A stretch of DNA of 48,481 bases from the NCBI RefSeq assembly GCF_000614065.1, contig NZ_BAKG01000021.1:1-48481 (forward strand). The letters are read 5' to 3'. Both the position numbers and the translations under genes were made by a program. Under the pieces are notes generated by a model that did no database searches, was not told the DNA's origin, and was given only the letters and a program-made list of their open reading frames with translations. Positions 26,488 to 35,584 of this stretch are shown here, piece after piece. The number at the start of each line of letters is the position of its first letter. The stretch's first letter is position 1. This stretch comes from Prevotella dentasini JCM 15908. Its GTDB lineage: Bacteria; Bacteroidota; Bacteroidia; Bacteroidales; Bacteroidaceae.

Positions 26488-29400
26488 ATGAAAAAGTTAA
26501 TTAGTAAAGTTCTGTTGTTGGGAGGAATATTGCTCCCAATAACACAAAGTGCAGTAGCACAAAAAGTTAAATCATTTCCAGAACCGATAGATGAAACGGT
26601 TGTCAAGAATGTAAGGAAGAGTCCGTTACATGTAAACATCAATGAGGATAAGGGTATTTTAACGTATGGAGCTACCATGAAGGATTCCTACGGCCCTCTT
26701 CACTATGTGAAATTTTATAGTAAGAAACCGCATATAATGGACAAAATAGCAGAAGTAGATCCTGAAGACTATGGATTGCATCTGAAACATTTGCGCTGTG
26801 GGGCTTATTGTAATGGAAATTATTACGGATATTTGGTAAATCTATATACTTATGTCGAAGAGCCGGAAAGTTTCGTAAAAGTGGATTTTGAAACAGGGAC
26901 CGTGACAAAGGTAGCAGCCCTTGAACCGACAGACCCTACTTGGCCCATGCTTTATGAAATGTCATACGACTATAAGAGAAATGTATGCTGGGCATTGGGA
27001 CGGAGTAATGTCAACGTTGCTTCCAATATTTATAAAATCGATTTGAGCAACGGAAGATGGGAAGAAGTTGCCGAACTTGATTTCTATGCATGGGCTTTGG
27101 CTGTAAATTACGACGGAGAAATGTATGTCATCAAGGGTATTCCTGATGCCGCAAATGAAAATTATATAGGCTCGCAACTGGTAAAACTCAAAGCAGACGG
27201 TGATTTCTCCATTGTCGACCAATTCGAGTTGAAAAACGATAAGGAAAGTATCATTCCGAAATATAACATCCAAACAATGGAATTTGACCACAATTCCAAT
27301 CATGTATATTGGTTTGGTACTGATAAAAATGGGGATCAAAAAGAATATGAGATAGACTTAAATAAGAAATCTATTGTAAACATATACCCATTAATCCGCG
27401 ACTATGTTAGTGCAGTTTATATGCCTTTCCAAGGAGCTGCCAACAGAGGTGCGGCAGGTAAGGTTACCAATCTTAAGGGAAAATCTCCGGAAGATGGAAG
27501 CCTTAAAGCAACACTTACGTGGAATAATCCTACCACAACGTGGAAGGGTGATGAGTTGACACAATTGCACAGCATTACGATAAGCCGTGGAAATGTTGAC
27601 AATGTTGTGGCTACTGTTTCTTCCGTAAACAATATGGGAGCAGAAATGAGTTGGACAGATGAAACTCCGAGCAAGGGCATACAGACATATTATCTGACTC
27701 CTTATCGCGTGTCCGGTGAGAAGGGACTGGTAGACAGCATCAAGGTGATGGTAGGTCCTGACGTACCCGGAAAGGTGGAAAACGTTGCTATTGCAGTAGA
27801 AAATGGAAACATCCGCCTGTCTTGGGAAAAGCCTTCGTTGAGCGCAACTGACAAGAATTACGATGAAACGACGCTGAAGTATTCTTTGAAGCGCTTGCCT
27901 GACAATAAGGTGGTTGTTGACGATTTGGAGGCAACTACTTATCTGGATGCAGATTTGGGAGAATATGCAATGTATTCCTATGAAATTACATCGAAGAACA
28001 AGGAAGGCATTGGGCTTACTGCCGTTTCTTCGAGCGTTAAGGCTGGAAAGGCTTTGGCAATTCCATTTGAAGAGAAGTTTGCTACTTCGCAGACAACTGA
28101 TCGCTGGTCCTCTATCGATGAGAACTTGGATGGAAAGTTCTTTAAGTGGGACGGATGGGACGGTTCCATCTATGATGTTTTCAACAGATTCACAATTTAT
28201 ATGAGTCCTTATAAGGAGTCTGATGATTATTTGGTAACTCCCTTGCTGGGACTGAAGGCAGGCAAGTCTTACAGAGTAACCGTAGGAGCTTTGCTCGGCC
28301 ATCAGGATGACAGACATTCTTTTGAAATAGTTATGGGCAAGGATTGCACGGCAAAGGCACTTACGACCATACTCCATAAGGTAAATTCTGTTCAAGGCTC
28401 TGTATCAGACGAACAGAAGGAATATACTATTAAGACTCCTGTCATAGATGAAGACGGTGGTTATTATATGGCAGTGCGTTGCACCAGTCCTTCTTCTTCA
28501 AACGGTTCATACTTTGGTGTAAACAAGTTTGTTGTAGAAGAGATATTCGACAACGATTTGGCAGCGAAGGATATGCTGGCCCCTGCAGCTCTTGCCGTAG
28601 GCGAAGAAGCTACCTTTAATGTAAAGGTGGAGAATTTAGGCTTGAAGGAACAGGGTAATTATAAGGTTCAGATTATAAATGCTGCCGATAATTCTGTTCT
28701 TGGCGAGACTACTACGGTTCCTGTAATTGCCGCTGATGCTTCGTCTGAAGTACCTGTAACGTTTACTCCTGCTGCAGAAGGCGAACTTAAGGTGAAGGGA
28801 AAGGTCGTTCTCGAAAATGACGGTAATCCGGGCAATGACGAGACTTTGGAAAAGGAATATAATGTGAAGTCCAAGGGTGCCTTGACATGGAATATTACCT
28901 GTAAGGGAGATAAGCCCTCGCAGACTACCATTCACCCGATGTGTTTCTATGAAGTTCATTCGACTGACGAGTTCATATACCGCGCAGACGAAATCAATGC
29001 TTCAAGTAATGGATATATCAATGGCATAGCCTTTGAATATAACTCCAATGGTATTGAAGAAGAAACAAACGATGTGGATGTGAAGATATATATGGGGAAT
29101 ACGGATAAGGCAGAATATAAGGAAAATGCCGGTATGAGCCAGTGGACAAACAAGGATAAGCTGACGCTTGTTTATGATGGAACTATCAATGTAAAGGTGG
29201 GCGAAAACCAATTGATGGAATTTGCGTTCGATACTCCATTCTCCTATGACTGCAAGAAGAACCTGCTTGTTCAGGTTTGGAAGGAAGGAGATCTGCCACA
29301 GATGTTCCCCGCTGCGTTCAATACGTATGATGAAAATGCCGGTAAGTTCCGCATCCTCCATTATAAAGGCAACTTTGAACTTACGTTCACGGATGAAAAG

Positions 29401-29709
29401 ATATTCTCTTTGCAGGAAATTCCCGTAGCGCATCTGGCATTCTCTGACAGTCCAGTTTCAGGTATCAATGAAATGAAGACCGCCAACGGCACTATCGGTT
29501 ACAACCGTGCTGCCAGAAGCATAACGATAGACGGATTCAATGCAAAGGCCATTTCTGTATATGACATTTGCGGTAAGGCAGTCTTCAGCCAAAAGCTGAA
29601 TGTTGCACAGAAGGATGTTGCGGTAAACTTGTCCGCAGGCCTTTATATCGTGAAGGTGATGAACGAAGATGGCAGCAGCCTTTCAAAGACAATAGTAATT
29701 AACAATTAA
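26488..29709 (+). CDS. Very large secreted multidomain protein with type IX-style C-terminal domain
   Basis: The 1073-residue protein has a signal peptide (KKLISKVLLLGGILLPITQSAVAQ). Residues 45-320 look like a beta-propeller (repeats such as SNIYKIDLSNGRWEEVAELDF). Two fibronectin type III-like domains follow (about 330-530), then a jelly-roll choice-of-anchor-J module (about 540-700) and a CARDB-like domain (about 710-790, AALAVGEEATFNVKVENLG). A further beta domain follows, and the end is a sorting domain (ISVYDICGKAVFSQKLNV...GLYIVKVMNEDG). This is a cell-surface protein, probably an adhesin or glycan or peptide binder. The next gene starts 9 bases downstream, indicating an operon. No protease or glycosidase motif was seen. 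Confidence 0.82.
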   Translation: MKKLISKVLLLGGILLPITQSAVAQKVKSFPEPIDETVVKNVRKSPLHVNINEDKGILTYGATMKDSYGPLHYVKFYSKKPHIMDKIAEVDPEDYGLHLKHLRCGAYCNGNYYGYLVNLYTYVEEPESFVKVDFETGTVTKVAALEPTDPTWPMLYEMSYDYKRNVCWALGRSNVNVASNIYKIDLSNGRWEEVAELDFYAWALAVNYDGEMYVIKGIPDAANENYIGSQLVKLKADGDFSIVDQFELKNDKESIIPKYNIQTMEFDHNSNHVYWFGTDKNGDQKEYEIDLNKKSIVNIYPLIRDYVSAVYMPFQGAANRGAAGKVTNLKGKSPEDGSLKATLTWNNPTTTWKGDELTQLHSITISRGNVDNVVATVSSVNNMGAEMSWTDETPSKGIQTYYLTPYRVSGEKGLVDSIKVMVGPDVPGKVENVAIAVENGNIRLSWEKPSLSATDKNYDETTLKYSLKRLPDNKVVVDDLEATTYLDADLGEYAMYSYEITSKNKEGIGLTAVSSSVKAGKALAIPFEEKFATSQTTDRWSSIDENLDGKFFKWDGWDGSIYDVFNRFTIYMSPYKESDDYLVTPLLGLKAGKSYRVTVGALLGHQDDRHSFEIVMGKDCTAKALTTILHKVNSVQGSVSDEQKEYTIKTPVIDEDGGYYMAVRCTSPSSSNGSYFGVNKFVVEEIFDNDLAAKDMLAPAALAVGEEATFNVKVENLGLKEQGNYKVQIINAADNSVLGETTTVPVIAADASSEVPVTFTPAAEGELKVKGKVVLENDGNPGNDETLEKEYNVKSKGALTWNITCKGDKPSQTTIHPMCFYEVHSTDEFIYRADEINASSNGYINGIAFEYNSNGIEEETNDVDVKIYMGNTDKAEYKENAGMSQWTNKDKLTLVYDGTINVKVGENQLMEFAFDTPFSYDCKKNLLVQVWKEGDLPQMFPAAFNTYDENAGKFRILHYKGNFELTFTDEKIFSLQEIPVAHLAFSDSPVSGINEMKTANGTIGYNRAARSITIDGFNAKAISVYDICGKAVFSQKLNVAQKDVAVNLSAGLYIVKVMNEDGSSLSKTIVINN

Positions 29710-29718
29710 TATTGTGTC

Positions 29719-31563
29719 ATGAATAGAACGTGTTTAAAAACTATATTATCTTGTCTGACAGTTCTCCTCACCGTAGGAGAATTGTCAGCGCAGGAACCTA
29801 TTCGGTTGGGATACTGCGACACTGAAACCGACAGAGCGATGTATGCGTCGGATGAGGAGCCTGCCGAATTTGGTGCTGCCATCCTTTTACCGGCAAAAAT
29901 GCTGAAGAAGTATGCCGGCGATAAAATCAATCGTATTGATTTTGCCATTGGAGAGAAGGTAGGACGCATGATGACGGTTTTCGTTACCCGCGAGCTGGGA
30001 GAAGAACCCATTGTGAAAAAGACCATCTACAACTTTGAAAAAGGATGGAACACCGTCGCTTTACCAAGTGAAGTTGCCATAAAGGGAACCGAAGACCTCT
30101 ATGTAGGCTATGTCTTCAATACAGACAAGAATACAATTCACGCATCGGTCATCATGTATGACAAATACAAAGGTGCGACCCCGGGGGTGAACTGGTATAG
30201 CAAGAATAACAAATGGTGGGCTGTCCCCTCGAACGTGATAAACTATGACCTGTGTATCAGAGCTTATGCCGATGGCGACAACAGGCCTACCAATGACGTA
30301 GGAATACGTGATCTTGAAAACTATGACATTGTTATGCAGAATCAGGCTACCAACTTCAGCATGCGGATGCGTAATTATGGCGTAGACTCTGTTGAAAACG
30401 TAACTATTGAGATAAAGGCGAATGACGAGGTGTTTGCCACCAAGACACTTTCCGATTTGACTTTGGGACATAACGACGAGATGGAAGTAAAAGTCGACAA
30501 TGTCCTTTTCCCGACAGAGGGAAATAACACTATCAAGGTTGAGGTAATAAAGGTGAACAGTGGCGTTGACACGGATAAGAGCGACAACAAACTTCAAAAT
30601 GCCATCTATGCCATAAAGGAAGGCGCACAGCCGTGCGAAAGAAGGATTTTGTTTGAGGAGTTCACTTCCGAAATCGATCCGCTTGCAACCACTGCCGATA
30701 CGCTTTATGGGGATGCCGTTGCTACGCGCGACGACGTGATTTGGGTAAAGCACCATATAGACGTGGATAAGTTTGTGTTGGATGAGGAAAAGCCTTATAA
30801 GTTCTTATTTGACAATGAAAAAATGTTTTATCCTGCCGTCATGGTCGATCGCCAGATATTCAACGGAATGGAAGATGCGGGTCCTGCTTATTTCGTTCCA
30901 TACGGAGACGTGGTCGAAGGTATGCTGAAGAACTGCTCATATATTCCTTCTTACATTGCTCCGTCCATTGCCATATCTCATGCAGAGAATGGAGGCACGG
31001 TGAACTTCACTGTGAGCGGCACTGCCGAGGTGCGTGAAATGCCTTTCCAAAAAAGTCTCAGACTGACGGTCTATGCCGTTGAGGACAGCATCGTTACGAC
31101 AACGCAGGCAGGCGTGCCGGAGTTCAAGCAGAACGGAGTCATCAGGAAGATTCTTTCTTCGTCCTGTTGGGGTGATGAGATTGATATTTCAAGCTACTCC
31201 TTCAAGAAGGATTATTCTTTGGAAATAGCTCCAGAGTGGAATGTATCGAATATGCGTATTGTTGCTTTCGTAAACAATTATGACGATTACAAGAAAGAGA
31301 ATTGCACGGTTTACAATACAGTACAAACGCCTATTTATACAGCTGGAATCGAAGCCGTGAATACGGCTGATAATGGTAAGGATGTTCCACGGGTTTGGTA
31401 CGTCGGTAATCAGCTTCAGGTTGAAAATGGATATAGCCTGATAGGGGTATATGATTTGTCAGGCAAGAATGTCAATGAGTATAACCTTGTTCCGGGAATG
31501 TATATCGTGAAGGTTTCCGATGGCAAGAATATCCATAATCTCAAGTATATCGTTAAGAAGTAA
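29719..31563 (+). CDS. Omp28-like secreted protein with type IX-style C-terminal domain
   Basis: The 614-residue protein has a signal peptide (LKTILSCLTVLLTVGELSAQ). An N-terminal beta domain follows, then a CARDB-like domain near 190-285 (DVGIRDLENYDIVMQNQATN). From about 300 comes an Omp28-like thioredoxin fold: RRILFEEFTSEIDPLATTADTL. Relatives carry a CxxC just after EEFT. Here no cysteines are present at that point, so redox activity is unlikely. The C terminus, LIGVYDLSGKNVNEYNLVPG MYIVKVSDGKN, is a sorting domain. It forms an operon with the gene 9 bases upstream, and a strong terminator follows at 31598. Confidence 0.8.
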   Translation: MNRTCLKTILSCLTVLLTVGELSAQEPIRLGYCDTETDRAMYASDEEPAEFGAAILLPAKMLKKYAGDKINRIDFAIGEKVGRMMTVFVTRELGEEPIVKKTIYNFEKGWNTVALPSEVAIKGTEDLYVGYVFNTDKNTIHASVIMYDKYKGATPGVNWYSKNNKWWAVPSNVINYDLCIRAYADGDNRPTNDVGIRDLENYDIVMQNQATNFSMRMRNYGVDSVENVTIEIKANDEVFATKTLSDLTLGHNDEMEVKVDNVLFPTEGNNTIKVEVIKVNSGVDTDKSDNKLQNAIYAIKEGAQPCERRILFEEFTSEIDPLATTADTLYGDAVATRDDVIWVKHHIDVDKFVLDEEKPYKFLFDNEKMFYPAVMVDRQIFNGMEDAGPAYFVPYGDVVEGMLKNCSYIPSYIAPSIAISHAENGGTVNFTVSGTAEVREMPFQKSLRLTVYAVEDSIVTTTQAGVPEFKQNGVIRKILSSSCWGDEIDISSYSFKKDYSLEIAPEWNVSNMRIVAFVNNYDDYKKENCTVYNTVQTPIYTAGIEAVNTADNGKDVPRVWYVGNQLQVENGYSLIGVYDLSGKNVNEYNLVPGMYIVKVSDGKNIHNLKYIVKK

Positions 31564-31597
31564 CATCTAACACGAGTTCCGACGAACTCAAAATTAA

Positions 31598-31639
31598 GCC
31601 GTGTGTCAATGGTATTTGTACATTGATACACGGCTTTTT
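31598..31639 (+). terminator. Terminator of the secreted-protein operon
   Basis: GCCGTGTGTCAATG (31598-31611) and CATTGATACACGGC (31621-31634) form a 14-bp stem with one G-U pair, followed by TTTTT. Confidence 0.92.
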
Positions 31640-31717
31640 CATTTACAGACCTTACGTCTTGATAGCAAGGGGGCTGTAGTTCCTGATCCTGACTTGTGTG
31701 TTGCTTTGCCTGCGGTT

Positions 31718-32931
31718 TTATTCTTCAGTCTTTTCTTCCTTTGCCTTCGGCAGCACGAGATTGAGGAAGACACCCACGACGGCAGCCAGTCCGATGCCGC
31801 TGATGGCAAAGTTGCCCCAACTCAATATGGCTCCGCCGATGCCCATTGTCAAAGTGATGGAGATGATGATGGTGTTGCGTGTGATGTTCAGGTTGACCTT
31901 ATGCTGAATCAGATTCTGTACGCCCACCGAAGCAATCGTGCCGAAAAGCAGCAGCATGATGCCACCCAATACAGCGGAGGGAATACTCTGAAGGAGGGCA
32001 CTCAACTTGCCGATGACGGAAAAGACTATTGCGGTGAGGGCGGAAATGCGGATTACCTGTGGCTGTGTAACCTTCGTAATGCTCATCGCTCCCGTTACCT
32101 CGCTGTAGGTCGTTACGGGAGGCCCTCCGAAGAAGCTCGCTGCCAGACAGGCCAAGCCGTCTCCAAGCATTGTGCGGTGCAGTCCGGGGTCTTTGACGAA
32201 GTCTTTCTCCGCAACGGCACCGACTACGTAGACATCGCCTATGTGTTCAATGACCGGCGCAATGGCTACGGGAATCATGTAGAAGAAAGGTTCCCATGCG
32301 AACTCCGGTAGGTGGAAATGGGCCAAGGCAGGCGGCAGGGCGAACCAAGGCGCGGCAGCCACCTTGTCGAAGTTCACATCGCCCATGCAGATGGCCATGA
32401 CGAAGCCGGCGATGATGCCACAAACGACGGGCACGAGCTTTATCAGCCCCTTGCCCAACGAAAGTACCAGTACGGCCACTGTCAAGGAAACGAACGCCAA
32501 AAGCCAGTTGGTCTTGGCCATATCTACGGCAGACGTGGAGAGGGATAGGCCTATGAGGATAATCACCGGGCCAATGACAACGGGCGGAAACAGCCGGTCG
32601 AGCAGCTTGCGTCCCTGCCATCTGATGAGGGCGGACATGATGAAGTAGACCAGCGACACGCCGATGATGCCTGCAAGCGTCCCGGGCATGCCCCACTGCT
32701 TGGATGCTGCGATGATGGGAGCGATGAAGGCGAACGACGAGCCTAAAAAATAGGAACCTTACCTTTCGTAGCCAGATGAAAGATAAAGGTTCCTATTCCT
32801 GCGGTAAACAAGGCGGTGGCGGGGTCAAGTCCTACCAATAGGGGGACGAGAACGGTTGCACCGAACGCCACGAAGAGGAATTGGATTCCGACAATGGTTC
32901 TCCTGAAAGGAGACAAATTTGTTGTGTTCAT
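31718..32931 (-). pseudogene. uraA: Uracil permease (NCS2 family), frameshifted
   Basis: The joined 404-residue protein has many membrane segments and the NCS2 signatures APVIEHIGDVYVV and PPVTTYSEVTGAMSITKV. It also has GGIMLLLFGTIASVGVQNLI, which together favour uracil over xanthine. The N-terminal 62 residues ([20 protein letters not shown]) end in a TAG at 32743-32745. The gene resumes [15 protein letters not shown] in the next frame, and one extra A in the run at 32745-32750 (seven instead of six) restores it. A homopolymer error is the simplest explanation. It would be a proton-coupled inner-membrane importer. It is transcribed alone toward the adhesin operon. Confidence 0.85.
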
Positions 32932-33029
32932 GTTGTAAATTTAGATGTGCTTGCCAAGGCGGCTTGAATAGTTCGGTTGCAAAATTATAAAAAAAGTGCT
33001 TAATACGAATGGAAGCCTGCTGATATTTT

Positions 33030-33095
33030 CGCTTTTGCTACGAAAAAGTGCCTTTCCTGTCTTGCTTGCAGAGTCTCCAAAATGGCACTTCGGGG
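33030..33095. repeat. AAGTGCC/GGCACTT inverted repeat
   Basis: AAAAAGTGCC near 33042-33053 and GGCACTT at about 33084-33090 form an inverted repeat. The same half-site occurs in hairpins at 37168-37262 and 37548-37586. Confidence 0.5.
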
Positions 33096-33105
33096 GCATC
33101 TTCAT

Positions 33106-33177
33106 ACCCAACCCGTTGGATATCATCGCACCCAACTCGTTGAGTATAAACGTACCCAACCCGTTGGGTGTTTTCTT
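33106..33177. repeat. Three-unit array of 24-bp palindromic repeats
   Basis: Units begin at 33106, 33130 and 33154 (period 24). Their cores are ACCCAACCCGTTGGAT, ACCCAACTCGTTGAGT and ACCCAACCCGTTGGGT, each a near-perfect palindrome around a two-base centre. The array lies between the start of uraA and the end of the FecCD permease gene. A single related unit sits at 11937. Confidence 0.85.
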
Positions 33178-33272
33178 AGTTTTCGGAGGGATGCTCAAGA
33201 CGGTATCCGGAGGCTGTCGGGGACTGTCCCTGACGGGCTTGGAACACCCTTGTCGCAGCTCTGTTTCCGGCC

Positions 33273-34279
33273 TTACCGTTTCACCAACACATAAATGATG
33301 ACGGGCGCGCCTACCAAGGGCGTTACGGCATTAAGCGGAATGATGCCCCCCTCGCCGGGCAGGAAGCAGAGCAGATTGCACAGAAGGGCAATGGCAGAGC
33401 CGCACAGGATGGTTACGGGCAGTAGCTGCCGGTGATTTTCCGAAGTCAGGAGCAGCCGGGCTATATGAGGCACTGCCAGTCCCAAAAAGGCTATCGGGCC
33501 GCAGAAGGCGGTCGTGATGGCGGTCAGCAGACCCGTAATGACCAGCAGCAGATTGCGTACCCGGTGGATGTTGATGCCTAAGCTCCCGGCATATTGCGGT
33601 CCCAGCAGCAGCGCGTTGAGCGGTTTCATTAGGAGTAGGGAGCACACGATGCCTGCGAGAGAGACAAGGGCGAAAAGCGGTAGGTGCGACATGGATACGC
33701 CGCCGAAGTTGCCCATTCCCCAAATCATGTAGCTGCGCACTCCCTCCTCGGTGGCGAAGAAGTTCAGCAGCGACACGGCCGATGAAGAGACGTAGCTACC
33801 ATGATGCCGATAATGAGCAGCAGGATGCTGCTGCGCACCAAGGTGGAGAACAGGAATATCAGTGCCGTTACGGCTATCGCCCCTGCAAAGGCGGCCAGAA
33901 GGATAGCCAGAAAGCCCGAAACCGAGAACATGGTCGTTGAGATGTTTCCGCCCAATAGCAGCATGACGAGAGCCACACCGAGAGCCGCTCCCGAGTTGAT
34001 GCCGAATACGTCCGGCCCTGCCAGCGGATTGCGGAAGGCTGTTTGCAGCATCAGGCCGCTCGCTGCCAATGCTCCGCCGCACAGGATGGCGGTAAGTGCC
34101 TGCGGCAGCCGGTTTTCCATCACAATGAACCGCCAGCTCTCCTTGCCCGAAAAATCGTTGGTCAGTATTGACCACACGTCGGCAACGGGTATGCGGACCG
34201 CACCGACGGTCATGTTCAGCAGAAACAGCAGGACAATTGCTGTAATGAGGCTGAGACTTATCTTAATTCCTTTGTTCAT
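33273..34279 (-). pseudogene. FecCD-family ABC transporter permease, frameshifted
   Basis: The joined 335-residue permease starts NKGIKISLSLITAIVLLFLLNM and contains the family motifs ENRLPQALTAILCGGALAASGLMLQTAFRNPLAGPDVFG and GPIAFLGLAVPHIARLL (the EAA-like loop that contacts the ATPase). The first frame ends after IIGIMVATSLHR. Restoring one base near 33796 gives IIGIMVGYVSSSAVSLLNF. It would form the membrane channel for an iron-siderophore, heme or cobalamin importer with the binding protein encoded 37 bases upstream. No ABC ATPase gene follows, so it must share one encoded elsewhere or the operon is incomplete. Confidence 0.85.
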
Positions 34280-34316
34280 GAATACACGGCTTTGGGCATT
34301 TGCTTCCCCATAGACA

Positions 34317-35448
34317 TTATAACAGCTTGTGATAATAGCGTAGCGGTGCCGTCCGCATGTCGGGATGGAACAGCTGTATGAGGTCGTTGAGCAGCCAGTC
34401 GGGCCGCCAGCTGACTTCCTCGAAGTAGGGTACTTTGTCTGCCGGACACCCGTAGACCTCGCCCGTCTTCATGGGAGGGAGCATCGAATAGCCCTGATAC
34501 TCGGCCAGCAGTATCTTCCGGCTCATCTTCCCATTGTAGGTCAGAATCCAAAAGTCGCTCTGCCCCTCCTTGTCGAGAACCGTCTCGAAGGGCAGGGCGA
34601 GGCTTCCGCTGTGATTGTCGTCCGAGAAGGCATAGCTGCCGTTGGCGTCCTTGTAGAGCAGTCCCACGCTGCTCTTTCCGCCCGGCATGTACCACACGGC
34701 TCCTGTCTTTCTGTCAGGCAGCACCATTCTGCCGTCTTCAGCCTTGCCGCTTTCGCTTTCAGTCCGTTATATTCCCTCTCCACCACGGCAAAAAGCGAGT
34801 CTGCCTGTCTTTCACAGCCGAAGAGGAGTCCGTAGAACTTCATCCACTCTGCCCTTCCGAGTGCAGATGTCTCCATGTAGTCGGCACATTCTATGATGGG
34901 GATGTCCAGCTCGTCCAGTTTTCCGTATCCTCCGCTGTTTTCAAACGGGGAGAGGAAGATGCCGTCAGGCCGCAAGTCAATGATTCTTTCGATATTCGGG
35001 GCCATCGAGCTCCGCAGTCGGCAATCGGATGCCGGACACGGGCATCGCGAAGCCGGTGCTGCACGTCGGGAATCAGCATATATCTGGCATCGCCGACGCC
35101 GGCTATGGAACTCTGTGCATGCAGCATTTCCAGCAGGTTGGCGTGTGCAGTGGTGAAGAAGACGCCCCTCCGGAGCGGAATCCTCACGATTGTCCCTTGC
35201 CCTGTGTGTCCGGGAGCTTTTGCCGTTGCAGGAAGAAGATAATACGTGTGGAGCGTTTTCCCCTTGTTCCACGGGTCGGTGAGCGACACCTTCAAGGCTT
35301 CTCCCTCGCTTTCTATCCGTATGTTACGGGCATATTTGAAGGTAATCGGTGTCTCCGTTTCCGCCTTGGAGAAAGTTGTCCGACGCTGACCGCAACTATA
35401 TAGAAGCAGTAGTAATAATAGGTATAAGATGGATGTACGATGTGTCAT
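34317..35448 (-). pseudogene. ABC-transporter substrate-binding lipoprotein (FecB/BtuF type), two frameshifts
   Basis: The rebuilt 377-residue protein begins MTHRTSILYLLLLLLLYSCG, a lipoprotein signal with the lipidation cysteine. The binding domain contains AHANLLEMLHAQSSIAGVGDARY and PNIERIIDLRPDGIFLSPFE, and IIECADYMETSALGRAEWMKF, all usual in periplasmic-binding PF01497 proteins. Frame one ends near 35011 (missing one A on the coding strand), frame two near 34744 (missing one A), and the third segment finishes at 34317. The start is the ATG at 35448, not the upstream frame to 35520. The gene is divergent from the DASS transporter gene and pairs with the FecCD permease. The cargo is unknown. 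Confidence 0.82.
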
Positions 35449-35493
35449 AAGTGAAAAATATGATGCAAATATACGAAAAAAAGAAGCAATTCT

Positions 35494-35523
35494 TTTGTGT
35501 TTAGAATAAAATTCGTACATTAG
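35494..35523 (+). promoter_or_regulatory. Promoter of the DASS transporter gene
   Basis: TTTG (35494-35497) and TACATTAG (35516-35523), 18 bases apart, resemble the -33/-7 pair. The start codon at 35585 follows a 55-base leader. Confidence 0.5.
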
Positions 35524-35584
35524 CAGCAGATTTTATCTGCGCCCCCGTATCGTATAGAGACTATTCACCAAACAATATTATACC

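Noticed and set aside
27391..28395. Minus-strand 334-codon frame opposite the 1073-residue adhesin gene
   Set aside because: Inside a gene with signal peptide and domains on the other strand; no motif on this strand.
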